From the NCBI GenBank assembly GCA_025936675.1, contig JAICSX010000009.1, positions 1-64,000 on the forward strand: a stretch of DNA of 64,000 bases. The letters run 5' to 3'. Of the stretch, positions 25,773 through 33,544 are shown piece by piece. The DNA comes from Sphingomonas sp. Lineage in GTDB: Bacteria > Pseudomonadota > Alphaproteobacteria > Sphingomonadales > Sphingomonadaceae. Each line of letters opens with the position of its first letter. Position 1 is the first letter of the stretch. The translations under genes were made by a program, and so were the position numbers. The notes under the pieces are model-generated. The model was not told the DNA's origin. It made no database searches and worked only from the letters and a program-made list of their open reading frames with translations.

Positions 25773-25862
25773 TCAGTCGCGCCATCGCGCCGCAAGGGTC
25801 GCTCCGCGCCACCACCAGAGGCGGGCGGTCGAATGTGCAGCGATGGCGACCAGGTTCGTCAT
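25773..25862 (-). CDS. trpL: trp operon leader peptide
   Basis: A 29-codon reading frame from ATG 25862 to TGA 25773. It contains three consecutive Trp codons (W16, W17, W18) and a fourth at W27, with two residues before the stop. It is followed 30 bp later by a GC-rich hairpin with a T-run and then trpD. This is the arrangement of classical ribosome-mediated attenuation: scarce charged tRNA-Trp would stall the ribosome at the tandem UGG codons and change the folding. A weak AGGA lies about 10 bases upstream of the ATG. Because the peptide is so short, the evidence is the Trp run plus its context. Confidence 0.85.
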   Translation of the reverse strand: MTNLVAIAAHSTARLWWWRGATLAARWRD

Positions 25863-25872
25863 TCGAATCGCG

Positions 25873-25901
25873 TCCTAATGCAGCGACTTGGCCTTGGTCA
25901 A
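25873..25901 (-). promoter_or_regulatory. possible trp promoter
   Basis: Minus-strand TTGACC (25901-25896) with TTAGGA (25878-25873) after a 17-base spacer. The -35 element is good and the -10 poor. If used, transcription would start only a few bases before the leader-peptide ATG, making the leader nearly leaderless. Confidence 0.35.
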
Positions 25902-26004
25902 CGCCCCTTGGCGGTCGCCGCGCTCGATATGCAGATGGGGAGCTGAATTGATCCTGGTCCATCAACACGCGCAGTCTGCTTTGCGGCCCATCACAGGCGC
26001 GGAC

Positions 26005-26745
26005 TTACAGTTTTGTCTTATGGAAGACGGCCGCCGGCACGTTCCTGATCGCCATCATGATGGCCCGCCAGTAGCGAGGAACATAAACTACGGGTTTGCT
26101 ACCAACCGCAGCCGCGTGGATCAGCTTCGCTACCTTCTCTGGAGAACTCCAGAGCATTCCCTTCTTCGTGATGTGCGCCGTCATTGCCGTGTCGACAAAG
26201 CCAGGTTTCACGAGCACTGCCCGGGCACCTGAACCGGCCAGCCGGTGAGCGATGCCCTCGATGAGAACCGCAAGTCCCGCTTTTGTGGAACCGTAAAGAT
26301 AATTCGACTGGCGGCCCCGATCGCCCGCAACGGAACCGATCACCAAGAGGACGCCGCTGCGGTTCGCCTCGAGGTAATTGGCAGCGGCGAGCGACCACAA
26401 AGCCGCGGAACGGTAATTCGTGTCGATCAGCGTAGCGGCTGCGCGCAGGTCTATCTCAAGGCTTCGCTGCTCGCCCAGGGTTCCGTAGGCAATCAGGACG
26501 ACGTCGATGCCGCCGAGCGTCGCGGCCCATCGAGGGAAGGATTCCTCGGGATAGGCAGCGGTCAGATCAGCGGCCTCGACTTCGACCCGCGACGCGCCAC
26601 GAACCTTGAGGTCCGCCGCAACGACTTCGAGCCGCGCGATGTCGCGTCCGATCAGCAGCAATTCCGCGCCTTCGGCTGCATACAGCCGGCATGTCGCCTC
26701 TGCTATCTCCGAGAGCGCACCCAGAACGAGGACCCGGGAGCTCAT
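26005..26745 (-). CDS. SDR reductase, DprE2-like (decaprenylphosphoryl-2-keto-ribose reductase type)
   Basis: Short-chain dehydrogenase of 246 residues with NAD(P)-binding N-terminus VLVLGALSEIAEATCRLYAAEG, AADLTAA, and the catalytic S138 (VIGSVAGDRG), Y151 and K155 (YGSTK). The hydrophobic C-terminus reads WRAIMMAIRNVPAAVF. Position makes the assignment: it overlaps by 4 bp the end of a DprE1-like oxidase, exactly as dprE1-dprE2 pair in actinobacteria, where DprE2 reduces the 2'-keto intermediate to polyprenyl-phospho-arabinose. ATG 26745 follows GAGG. The long open frame to 27111 is a shadow of the oxidase gene. Confidence 0.8.
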   Translation of the reverse strand: MSSRVLVLGALSEIAEATCRLYAAEGAELLLIGRDIARLEVVAADLKVRGASRVEVEAADLTAAYPEESFPRWAATLGGIDVVLIAYGTLGEQRSLEIDLRAAATLIDTNYRSAALWSLAAANYLEANRSGVLLVIGSVAGDRGRQSNYLYGSTKAGLAVLIEGIAHRLAGSGARAVLVKPGFVDTAMTAHITKKGMLWSSPEKVAKLIHAAAVGSKPVVYVPRYWRAIMMAIRNVPAAVFHKTKL

Positions 26746-28058
26746 AGACCGATCCTCTTCTTGAAATCTGAATTGCAGACCGGATCGACGAATTGCCGGA
26801 ATTGATCGAGCCCCGGATAACCGCGGACGAATGCCTCGGACGGCATCCGGATATCCTTCGCAGCATAATGACGCCCGCCCGCCGCGGTGACGATCGCGTC
26901 CAGCCGGGCCAGGAGATCGAGCGTAAGCCTCTCCCGGTTTCGGAAATCGAGTGCGAGCGTCAGTCCGGGCATCGGGAATGACAAGATGCCTGGGCTTGGC
27001 AAGTCGCCGAACCGTTTCAACACGGCCAGGAAGGAGCCCTCGCCGCTCTTTGCGATTTCTTTTAAGAGAGCTCGGACAGGCTCGCGGCCGGCCGCATCCG
27101 GAATCACGCACTGGTACTGATAAAAGCCGCTGCGCCCATAAAGCCGGTTCCAGTGAAGGATCGAATCCAGCGGGTATAGAAATGGGTCATAATGGCAGAT
27201 CGCTCTTCCCGACTGCCGGCGTCCGTTCGCATGGTAGAGCTGGTTGAAGGTACGCAGTGTCAAACGATTGAGCAGTCCGCCGAGGCGGTCCGTCGGCATC
27301 GATCGCTTCTGATCCGTGTGCACGCGGAGGATGCCGTCTTTCGCCCACTCGCCAGTCGTGACTATGCCGCGCCCCAGATTGCTGCCGGAGGCCGTACAGT
27401 CGATCCACGCCACCGAATGCTCGGAAGTTGAACCAGCATCGAGCCCGTCGCAGACTTGATCGAGGCCACCGCAGGCGGCCGTCTCGATTTCGAGTTGCGA
27501 TGAAGCGATGGGCGCAAGCTGGAGTTCGACCTCCGTGATGATTCCGGTGAGCCCAAGTCCGCCGATTGTCGCGGCGAATAGATCCGCTCTTAGAGATGGG
27601 CTGATGCCCAGAGTCCCCTCGTCCGATCGCTCGAGAATGAGGCGTCGGATATGCCGCCCGAAGGTTCCGGCTCTGTGGTGATTCTTTCCGTGGACGTCAT
27701 TCGCAACTGCGCCGCCCAGCGTGACGAACCGTGTGCCGGGCGTCACAGGTACGAAGAAGCCCATCGGCACGAAAGTCTTCAAAAGCGCATCGATCGTGAG
27801 CCCCGCTTCAGCGACGAGCACGCCGGTCGCTGGGTCGAAGCTCCTGATGCGATCGAGACCGGTCATGTCGACGATGCGGCCTTCGTTCGCCAAACAGACG
27901 TCGCTGTACGATCTCAGTTTGCCGACGGCGAGACGGGAATTTGGCGATGCCGCGTTCCATCGCCGGACGTCGTCGGCGAAGCGGGGACGAGCGACATGGT
28001 GGATCCGGTTGCCGATGCGGCCCCAGGAGCGCAAGTCGTGGCGGCTGTTGAATTCCAC
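26742..28058 (-). CDS. FAD-dependent oxidase, DprE1-like (polyprenylphosphoryl-ribose 2-oxidase type)
   Basis: VAO/PCMH-type flavoprotein of about 438 residues aligning by eye to mycobacterial DprE1 along its length. Shared features are SWGRIGNR near the start, the FAD region VTPGTRFVTLGGAVANDVHGKNHHRAGTFG (HGKNHH at 123-128), GGLGLTGIITEVEL, WNRLYGRSGFYQYQCVIP, LSFPMPG and YAAKDIRMP (K401, the DprE1 K418 counterpart). The residue matching DprE1 Cys387, the benzothiazinone target, is A369 (LTLALDF). I prefer the GTG at 28058, one base after the upstream stop, to a TTG at 28085 that overlaps that gene. It would oxidise the 2' hydroxyl of the ribosyl lipid. Confidence 0.85.
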   Translation of the reverse strand: MEFNSRHDLRSWGRIGNRIHHVARPRFADDVRRWNAASPNSRLAVGKLRSYSDVCLANEGRIVDMTGLDRIRSFDPATGVLVAEAGLTIDALLKTFVPMGFFVPVTPGTRFVTLGGAVANDVHGKNHHRAGTFGRHIRRLILERSDEGTLGISPSLRADLFAATIGGLGLTGIITEVELQLAPIASSQLEIETAACGGLDQVCDGLDAGSTSEHSVAWIDCTASGSNLGRGIVTTGEWAKDGILRVHTDQKRSMPTDRLGGLLNRLTLRTFNQLYHANGRRQSGRAICHYDPFLYPLDSILHWNRLYGRSGFYQYQCVIPDAAGREPVRALLKEIAKSGEGSFLAVLKRFGDLPSPGILSFPMPGLTLALDFRNRERLTLDLLARLDAIVTAAGGRHYAAKDIRMPSEAFVRGYPGLDQFRQFVDPVCNSDFKKRIGL

Positions 28059-28059
28059 G

Positions 28060-29550
28060 TCAGCCGACCAGCGCTGCTGCGCCAAAGCTTGCGAGCACTC
28101 CGAGCCCGAGGCACACGCTCGTGCGGTCGCTTACGGCGAACGCCACCGGATCATCGTTTAGGCTGCCGCGGCCACACAACAGCCAGACCCGGCCGAGCCA
28201 AAGCCCAAGCAAGATCGGGACCGCCCAGAGCAGCTGGGGCGAACGATAGATCGCAAAGCCAAATGCTTCATTGATGAGGTAGAGCACGAGCACGACGACC
28301 GCCGACAGCGCTGAGGAGGCGCCGAGCGAGGCGACCAGCGGAGCGTCGGCCGCGATGTAGCCGCGGCCGCTCGTGGAGGTCAGGCCGGATGCGCACTTTC
28401 GCTTCAGCTCGATCGAGCGCTTAGCGAGAGCAAGCGAGAGGAACAGGAACATGGAGAAGACCGCCAGCCATGAGGAGAGACGCACATGCGCGGCGACGGC
28501 GCCAATCCCAAGCCGCATTGTGAACAGCGCGGCAAGCACGACAACGTCGAGCACCGGCACTCGCTTAAGGTAGATCGAATAGCTGAGCGTCCCTGCGCAG
28601 TAGAGGAGAAGGGCGTAGAGAACGCCCGCTCCCGATGTGACGAAGGCAATGCCCAATGCGATCGCCAGCAGCGCGGTCGCGCACATCGCACCGTGCCGAA
28701 TTGCGAGAGCGCCACTGGCGAAGGGCCGATTGCGCTTGCTCCAATGCTGGCGGTCTGACTCGAGGTCCAGGAGGTCGTTGATGATATAGGTCGCCGAAGC
28801 CGCAAGTCCCGTCGCGAAGAAGGCGGCGCAGCACGCCCCCCAGCTGCGTAGGTCGAGTAAATGACCGGCAAGCAGAAGCGGCAGGAAGATGAGCCCGTTC
28901 TTCGCCCACTGATGGAGCCGCAGGGCCCGCATCCAGTCGCGAAAAGTGCCCCGTGTATGCGCAAACTCGGCCTCGAGAATCGTGACCTGCCGAAGCCGAT
29001 CCCGAATGCGAAGGTTGCGGCCGCCGAAAACCGCGAAACGCGCTTCGTTCCAGATGGGCAGGTCGGCCGCGGCGTCCCCCGCATAAGAATAGCCGCCAGG
29101 AAAGAGCTCGCGCAGTGCACGCGCCTTGTGAGCTCCCTTGAGATTGACCCTGTCACACGACCCAAGCACGTCGCTTATGAACTCGAAGCGGGCGCAGACC
29201 TTCGCAGCCAGGTCGCGGTTAGCTGCGGTCGCCGCAATGACCGTCCGACCGCCGTCAGCTGCCGTTCGTGCGTAATCGGCTAGCCCTTCGTTGACGGGTA
29301 GCAGGTCGATTGCAAGTTCCGTCCGCGCGGCTAGCTGCGCCTTGAGATTAGCGATCCCGCGGCAGAGCCACAGCACAAGCTTGAACAGGCCAAGCGGCTC
29401 GCGCTTGACATATTGAAGCAGGGCTTCGAGCAGGAGGTCGGTGCGGAGCAGCGTTCCGTCGAGATCGAGCACCAGCGGGTACGCTTTATTCAGTTCGGGG
29501 GCATGTGTTGGGGAGGCGCCCTCGAACTCGGGCGCAAACGCTACTCTCAC
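28060..29550 (-). CDS. HAD phosphatase-UbiA prenyltransferase fusion (phosphoribosyl polyprenyl-phosphate synthase type)
   Basis: Two-domain protein of 496 residues. The N-terminal HAD domain (about 25-195) has LVLDLDGTLL (D29, D31), LKGAHKARAL and YAGDAAADLPIW. The C-terminal UbiA domain (about 205-496) has INDLLDLESDRQHWSKRNRPFASG (N258, D262, D266) and the second motif YLKRVPVLDVVVLA, the pattern of decaprenyl-phosphate phosphoribosyltransferase rather than ubiquinone UbiA. The UbiA part would transfer phosphoribose from PRPP to polyprenyl phosphate; the HAD part could supply the 5'-phosphatase step. GTG 29550 follows GGGGAG. It precedes the DprE1-like gene with essentially no gap. Confidence 0.85.
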   Translation of the reverse strand: MRVAFAPEFEGASPTHAPELNKAYPLVLDLDGTLLRTDLLLEALLQYVKREPLGLFKLVLWLCRGIANLKAQLAARTELAIDLLPVNEGLADYARTAADGGRTVIAATAANRDLAAKVCARFEFISDVLGSCDRVNLKGAHKARALRELFPGGYSYAGDAAADLPIWNEARFAVFGGRNLRIRDRLRQVTILEAEFAHTRGTFRDWMRALRLHQWAKNGLIFLPLLLAGHLLDLRSWGACCAAFFATGLAASATYIINDLLDLESDRQHWSKRNRPFASGALAIRHGAMCATALLAIALGIAFVTSGAGVLYALLLYCAGTLSYSIYLKRVPVLDVVVLAALFTMRLGIGAVAAHVRLSSWLAVFSMFLFLSLALAKRSIELKRKCASGLTSTSGRGYIAADAPLVASLGASSALSAVVVLVLYLINEAFGFAIYRSPQLLWAVPILLGLWLGRVWLLCGRGSLNDDPVAFAVSDRTSVCLGLGVLASFGAAALVG

Positions 29551-29650
29551 AACTACTCCCCTCCACTAATCGTAATCCATGTTGTTGATCGATCGTGGTA
29601 AACGTCCGGTTAAAGCGGTTGGTCGTGCAAGACCGAAATGCTCCCCGCCC

Positions 29651-31240
29651 TTAGCTGTGTGAAAGGCCCTTGCCGGCTGGCGTGACCTTGAAGACGGTGA
29701 AAAAGCTTCCCCTGCCGACTTCGGTCAGCAGTGCCGGATTGAAGTTGTGGTGGCGGCCGAAGTCATAGCAGATCACGTAATCGAACTTGTTCGGCCAGCC
29801 GAGTGCGAACCCTGCGCCATTCTCCCGCGCGAGTTTCGCGAGCGCAGGGTCCGGCTTGATAAAGCGGTTGGCGATCTCGGGGGAATAGGGCTGGCCTGTC
29901 GGCGTATCGACCCTTTCGTAGGCTGGCGTGACGGAAAGCGGCTGCATTCCGATTCCGGTGAACTCCAGCGGATTGAAGATCCGGCGGTCGATCGTGAGGT
30001 AGCTCGTTACATGAGAGTAAGCGAGCGGATCGGCCACAAAGCCCGTCCCGTCGCCGGCGACCGTCAGCACTTTCGCGTTCGCGGGGAAGATCCCGTCGGC
30101 CTGGCGAAGCTCGTCCACCTGATTGCTGAATGCCAACCAGATGCTTGCAGCCGACCATAATTGAAAGGCTGCAAAGGCCGCCGCCGTCCCGCCGAGGACC
30201 AACGTGATTTCCCGCTCACGCCGGCACGGCTGAAGCGCTGCGAAGAACAGATAAGCGAGCGCCACCAAGAGTCGCGAATCGACATCGACGGCGTTCTCGA
30301 CGCTGCTTGGGCACAGAAGCACGAAAGCGCCCGCTACGATGAGCGGCCAATGCATCCGCTCGTCGACGCGAACGACCTTGTTCCGGAGCAGAAAATACAG
30401 CGGCACCAGCAGCAATATGCCGAAAGCGCCAAGGCTCACGTGCTGCGCCATGAACAATGCCGGGAGCATCCGCGTCTTGTGAAAATAACCCACAACGAAA
30501 TGCTCGTGGCCGCGGGGAACGAACACCAGAAGCAGCAGCGGCAGCGCAAATAACGCCAGCGTTCGCACAGCTCCTTGCACCACCCGAGCGGGCGTCGGGT
30601 GGGCGCCGCGCAACATCATCCCGAAGAATAGAAGCAAGGCGAAGCCAAGCGCGAACACATGGCAGAGAAAGATGAGCAGGCCGCCCGCGTTGCACAGAAA
30701 AAGCAGCCTTTCGAAGCGCTGCTCCCGACCGATCGACAAAGCCACTAGCAGGTAGGTTAGTGAGACGCCGGCGAGGAAGTTCATGTACCCCATCGTCGTC
30801 ACGAGATTGAAGGCGATCGCAGGGAGCAGGAAGAGGAATGCGTTGGCGCGGCCGAATAGCCTCTGCTGGATCAGCCACGCCGAGAAATAGATCAACGACA
30901 GCGACCCGGCAGTCACCAGTCTCAGCACCATCGACGGGGACACAATGCCGCAGAGCGGCGCATTCACGAGATCGATCGCGAGATTGGGGATAATCGCGAA
31001 CTGATACCGGTACATCGCGGCAACTGCCGGATCGCCGGGATTGCACGCAAGCGTTAGGCGCGCGGCGTGGTTGGCGAAGTCGACGATTGGCGGCTGAGCG
31101 ATTGCAAGGAAAGGGATGAGGCTTCCGCAGCACAGCACCAGGTAGGTGCAGACAATCGCCGCCTCGGCTAGCTGCCTCCGGTCCGGCGAACTCCCTAACG
31201 GACTCAACCATTCACCCGCCGTCCCGGTCGACGCCCCCAT
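29651..31240 (-). CDS. polytopic membrane protein, candidate GT-C glycosyltransferase
   Basis: Integral membrane protein of 529 residues with roughly ten hydrophobic helices in the first ~390 residues and a C-terminal, probably periplasmic domain of ~150 residues. After the first helix comes QPPIVDFANHAARL, with an acidic residue and His (D54, H58) in the first outer loop, where GT-C enzymes keep their catalytic acid. That, and being first in the row before the HAD-UbiA, DprE1-like and DprE2-like genes, suggests a polyprenyl-phosphosugar-dependent (arabinosyl?) transferase; this is inference. ATG 31240 has AGGAG six bases upstream. The C-terminal domain is not recognised. Confidence 0.65.
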   Translation of the reverse strand: MGASTGTAGEWLSPLGSSPDRRQLAEAAIVCTYLVLCCGSLIPFLAIAQPPIVDFANHAARLTLACNPGDPAVAAMYRYQFAIIPNLAIDLVNAPLCGIVSPSMVLRLVTAGSLSLIYFSAWLIQQRLFGRANAFLFLLPAIAFNLVTTMGYMNFLAGVSLTYLLVALSIGREQRFERLLFLCNAGGLLIFLCHVFALGFALLLFFGMMLRGAHPTPARVVQGAVRTLALFALPLLLLVFVPRGHEHFVVGYFHKTRMLPALFMAQHVSLGAFGILLLVPLYFLLRNKVVRVDERMHWPLIVAGAFVLLCPSSVENAVDVDSRLLVALAYLFFAALQPCRREREITLVLGGTAAAFAAFQLWSAASIWLAFSNQVDELRQADGIFPANAKVLTVAGDGTGFVADPLAYSHVTSYLTIDRRIFNPLEFTGIGMQPLSVTPAYERVDTPTGQPYSPEIANRFIKPDPALAKLARENGAGFALGWPNKFDYVICYDFGRHHNFNPALLTEVGRGSFFTVFKVTPAGKGLSHS

Positions 31241-31346
31241 ATGCAACTCCTACTGGGTGAGCCTCACGCCCACCGATCCGGCGCCGCCCGCCTAGCGAAA
31301 CTTGGTTAACGATGCGTAAGGAACGGACGGCTAGCGAACTGAATGG

Positions 31347-32699
31347 CTACTCAAGCTTGAACCGAACGAAGGCCATGGCGCCCGTCGGATTATTGCCTCC
31401 ATATGACGCCGAGATCGACTTCGGGACGAAGTTGACCGCGAACAGGCCGCCCGCGCCCAAGCTCAGGTGATCGGCAATGCGAAAGTCGCGGGCGCCCCCG
31501 ATCGACACCTTGCCTACGCGATAAGCGGGACCGTTCTCGAGGCTGGCGACGAGCTCGCGGTTTTCGGTGATCTCGCCGCGACTGAAGAGGGTCCAGCCAG
31601 AGTGCTTCAACGACGCCTCGGCGACATAGGCATCGTCATTGTGATGCTCCTGCGTCTTCCGGCCCCACGCCAGCGTTCCGGCGAATTTCCATCCGGGCGC
31701 GAGGTCATTGGCATAGAGCGCGCTCGCCGACAGCCTTTTCTGGTCGACGCCTGGCTCGAGCTGTTCCGGATCCTTGAACCTGCCCCAACTCCCTTGGAGC
31801 GCGAGCGTCCGCGTCAGGTTCCACGACAAGCGGATCGAGGTCGAATCCAGCGGCCCGGTCTCAATGTTCCAGCGATGCTGGTCCGGCTCGCGCCCGTTGA
31901 ACCGGCTGATTTCGAACTTCACGCGATCCGCGACGAACCCGGCCGTCACCACGCCGAAGCTGATGTGCGTCGAGTCCAGCCAATGGTGGCTGATCGGCGC
32001 TTCGGGCGACTCCATGATGCTTTGGCGGTGCATGAATGAGGGCGGACCGAACGCCGGCTCTCCGGGCAAGCCGCCGTAGAGAAAAATGCTGCCGTTCCTG
32101 CCAACATTCTGCGATGCCGAAGCCGACAGCTCCATGAAGAAGTCGTGCGGATGTTGACGGTCGATCAGCCGGTCACGGCCGTTTGCCGTCTCCCCGCTGG
32201 CGAGCAGCATCGGGTAGCCCCTGGGCCCCATCAGCGGATCGGGGCTGACCATCGCCTTGAACTGCACCGCCCCATTGCCGAGCGGGTGCTGCGCCATGCC
32301 CATCAGCATGCCACTTGCGAACGCCTTGTCGTCGCCGCGCGGTCGCGACTGGTGGTCGTACACGAGGTTCAGCGTGCCATTGGCCATCAGCATCCACTCG
32401 CCGGCCATGAGCATTGGGCCGCTCATCGGCGCGCTATTGTCCGGCTGCCACGCCGTTCCGGAGCTTTCACGCTGCGCAGGATACGGCCCGAGCGCTGCGC
32501 TCATCTTCATGGCATGATCCGGGTTGCTCATCTCCATGCCGGGCATGTTCGCCATCGGCTGGGCGGCCGCCGGCGCAGTTTGCGCCTTGGGCTTCCCCTT
32601 CTGCGGCGCAGCCATGCCCGGCATGTTGATGGGCATGGACTGGGCGAGCGCAGGGGCACCGACGGCGGCGAGAGCGGCGGCAACCACACGGGTGAACAC
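31347..32699 (-). CDS. Met-rich exported beta-barrel-like protein (putative metal resistance)
   Basis: Exported protein of 450 residues: signal peptide ending ALAQ, then an N-terminal low-complexity segment with metal-ligand motifs (MPINMPGM, MANMPGMEMSNPDHAMKM). A ~350-residue region follows whose alternating aromatic strands and terminal FVRFKLE look like an outer-membrane barrel. Met/His clusters of this kind bind Cu(I)/Cu(II) in copper-resistance proteins. GTG 32699 has GAGGAG at ideal spacing. It lies 10 bp after the glutaredoxin-MauE gene in one transcription unit under a MerR-type promoter. Copper handling is an inference; I do not recognise the family by name. Confidence 0.7.
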   Translation of the reverse strand: MFTRVVAAALAAVGAPALAQSMPINMPGMAAPQKGKPKAQTAPAAAQPMANMPGMEMSNPDHAMKMSAALGPYPAQRESSGTAWQPDNSAPMSGPMLMAGEWMLMANGTLNLVYDHQSRPRGDDKAFASGMLMGMAQHPLGNGAVQFKAMVSPDPLMGPRGYPMLLASGETANGRDRLIDRQHPHDFFMELSASASQNVGRNGSIFLYGGLPGEPAFGPPSFMHRQSIMESPEAPISHHWLDSTHISFGVVTAGFVADRVKFEISRFNGREPDQHRWNIETGPLDSTSIRLSWNLTRTLALQGSWGRFKDPEQLEPGVDQKRLSASALYANDLAPGWKFAGTLAWGRKTQEHHNDDAYVAEASLKHSGWTLFSRGEITENRELVASLENGPAYRVGKVSIGGARDFRIADHLSLGAGGLFAVNFVPKSISASYGGNNPTGAMAFVRFKLE

Positions 32700-32709
32700 T
32701 GGCTGCTCC

Positions 32710-33483
32710 TCACATGCCCAACGAGGCGTCTATGGCCATCCACACGGCCATTGCGATCATCATCAAATTCTCGATCAATGAGATGAACCCGAGTGGAACG
32801 TTGCTCGACCCGCCGACGCACGCGCATTTAAGTTCGCGCTTGTCGACGTAGACGGCTTTGAGCACGGAGATCGCACCGATGCTTCCGATAAACAGCGCGA
32901 TGGGAGCCGACAGCCAGGTCAGCGCGCCCGCCATCATCAGCACACCGGCAAGCGCCTCGGCATAGGGATAGATGTGGCTGTACGGTACCCACCGCCGCGC
33001 CAGCAAGTCGTAGTTCAGGAACATCGCCGAGAATTTGTCGACGTCCTGCAGCTTGAGCATCGCCAGCACGACCATTGAGAAGGCGATGAACCACTGAAGA
33101 GCCCTCGCGGTCAGCAGCGTGCCCGTAACGGCATAGCTCGCCGCCACAGCAGCGAGCGCCGTCAGCGTGAACAGGACGATCACCGGTCTGTAGGAGGCCG
33201 CTTTCGGGTCGTGGACCCGCTTGCCGAGGAAGCGACGGAGGTCATCGTAGCCGCCGACTCTTGTGCCGCCGATGAATACCTGCGGCGTGGTCGGGACATG
33301 ATGCTTCGCCTTGAAGACGTCGGTCTCCGTGCGCGTCGTCAGGTGCCGGTCTTCGACATCGTAGCCCGACCGCTTGAGCAGGTCCCTCGCCTTGAGTCCC
33401 CACGGGCAGACATGCCCGGGCATGACCATCCGGTAGAGTACAGCCTTCCTGGGCGTTTGCGGGTGATTGGAAAGGTCCGACAC
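32710..33483 (-). CDS. glutaredoxin-MauE/DoxX-like membrane fusion protein
   Basis: Protein of 257 residues. The N-terminal glutaredoxin-like domain (about 13-90) has a single active-site Cys (C26 in HVCPWG), KAKHHVPTTPQVFIGGTRVGGYDDL being the cis-Pro and GSH-binding part. The membrane domain (about 97-257) has four helices of MauE/DoxX type and a cytosolic or periplasmic Cys pair, KCACVGGSSNVPLGF. Such fusions often sit with metal-resistance genes and probably move electrons or thiols across the membrane. GTG 33483 follows AAGGAG. Divergent from a merR-type gene. Confidence 0.8.
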   Translation of the reverse strand: MSDLSNHPQTPRKAVLYRMVMPGHVCPWGLKARDLLKRSGYDVEDRHLTTRTETDVFKAKHHVPTTPQVFIGGTRVGGYDDLRRFLGKRVHDPKAASYRPVIVLFTLTALAAVAASYAVTGTLLTARALQWFIAFSMVVLAMLKLQDVDKFSAMFLNYDLLARRWVPYSHIYPYAEALAGVLMMAGALTWLSAPIALFIGSIGAISVLKAVYVDKRELKCACVGGSSNVPLGFISLIENLMMIAMAVWMAIDASLGM

Positions 33484-33513
33484 TTGACACTCCTTGTGAA
33501 CTGGCCGGCGCTG

Positions 33514-33544
33514 ATATAGCGTCCGTACTATGGTACAGAGTCAA
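33514..33544 (-). promoter_or_regulatory. MerR-type promoter/operator
   Basis: Minus-strand TTGACT (33544-33539) and CTATAT (33519-33514) are separated by 19 bases, the over-long spacer characteristic of MerR-family promoters. The spacer holds the dyad CCGTAC-TATG-GTACAG (33523-33538 on plus), close to mercury-type operators. The divergent merR start codon lies inside this operator. Confidence 0.8.

Noticed and set aside
31313..31318. TGCGTA as a further 6-4-6 site near the GT-C-like gene
   Set aside because: The partner half at the right spacing (TGGTTA) does not match, so it looks like chance.
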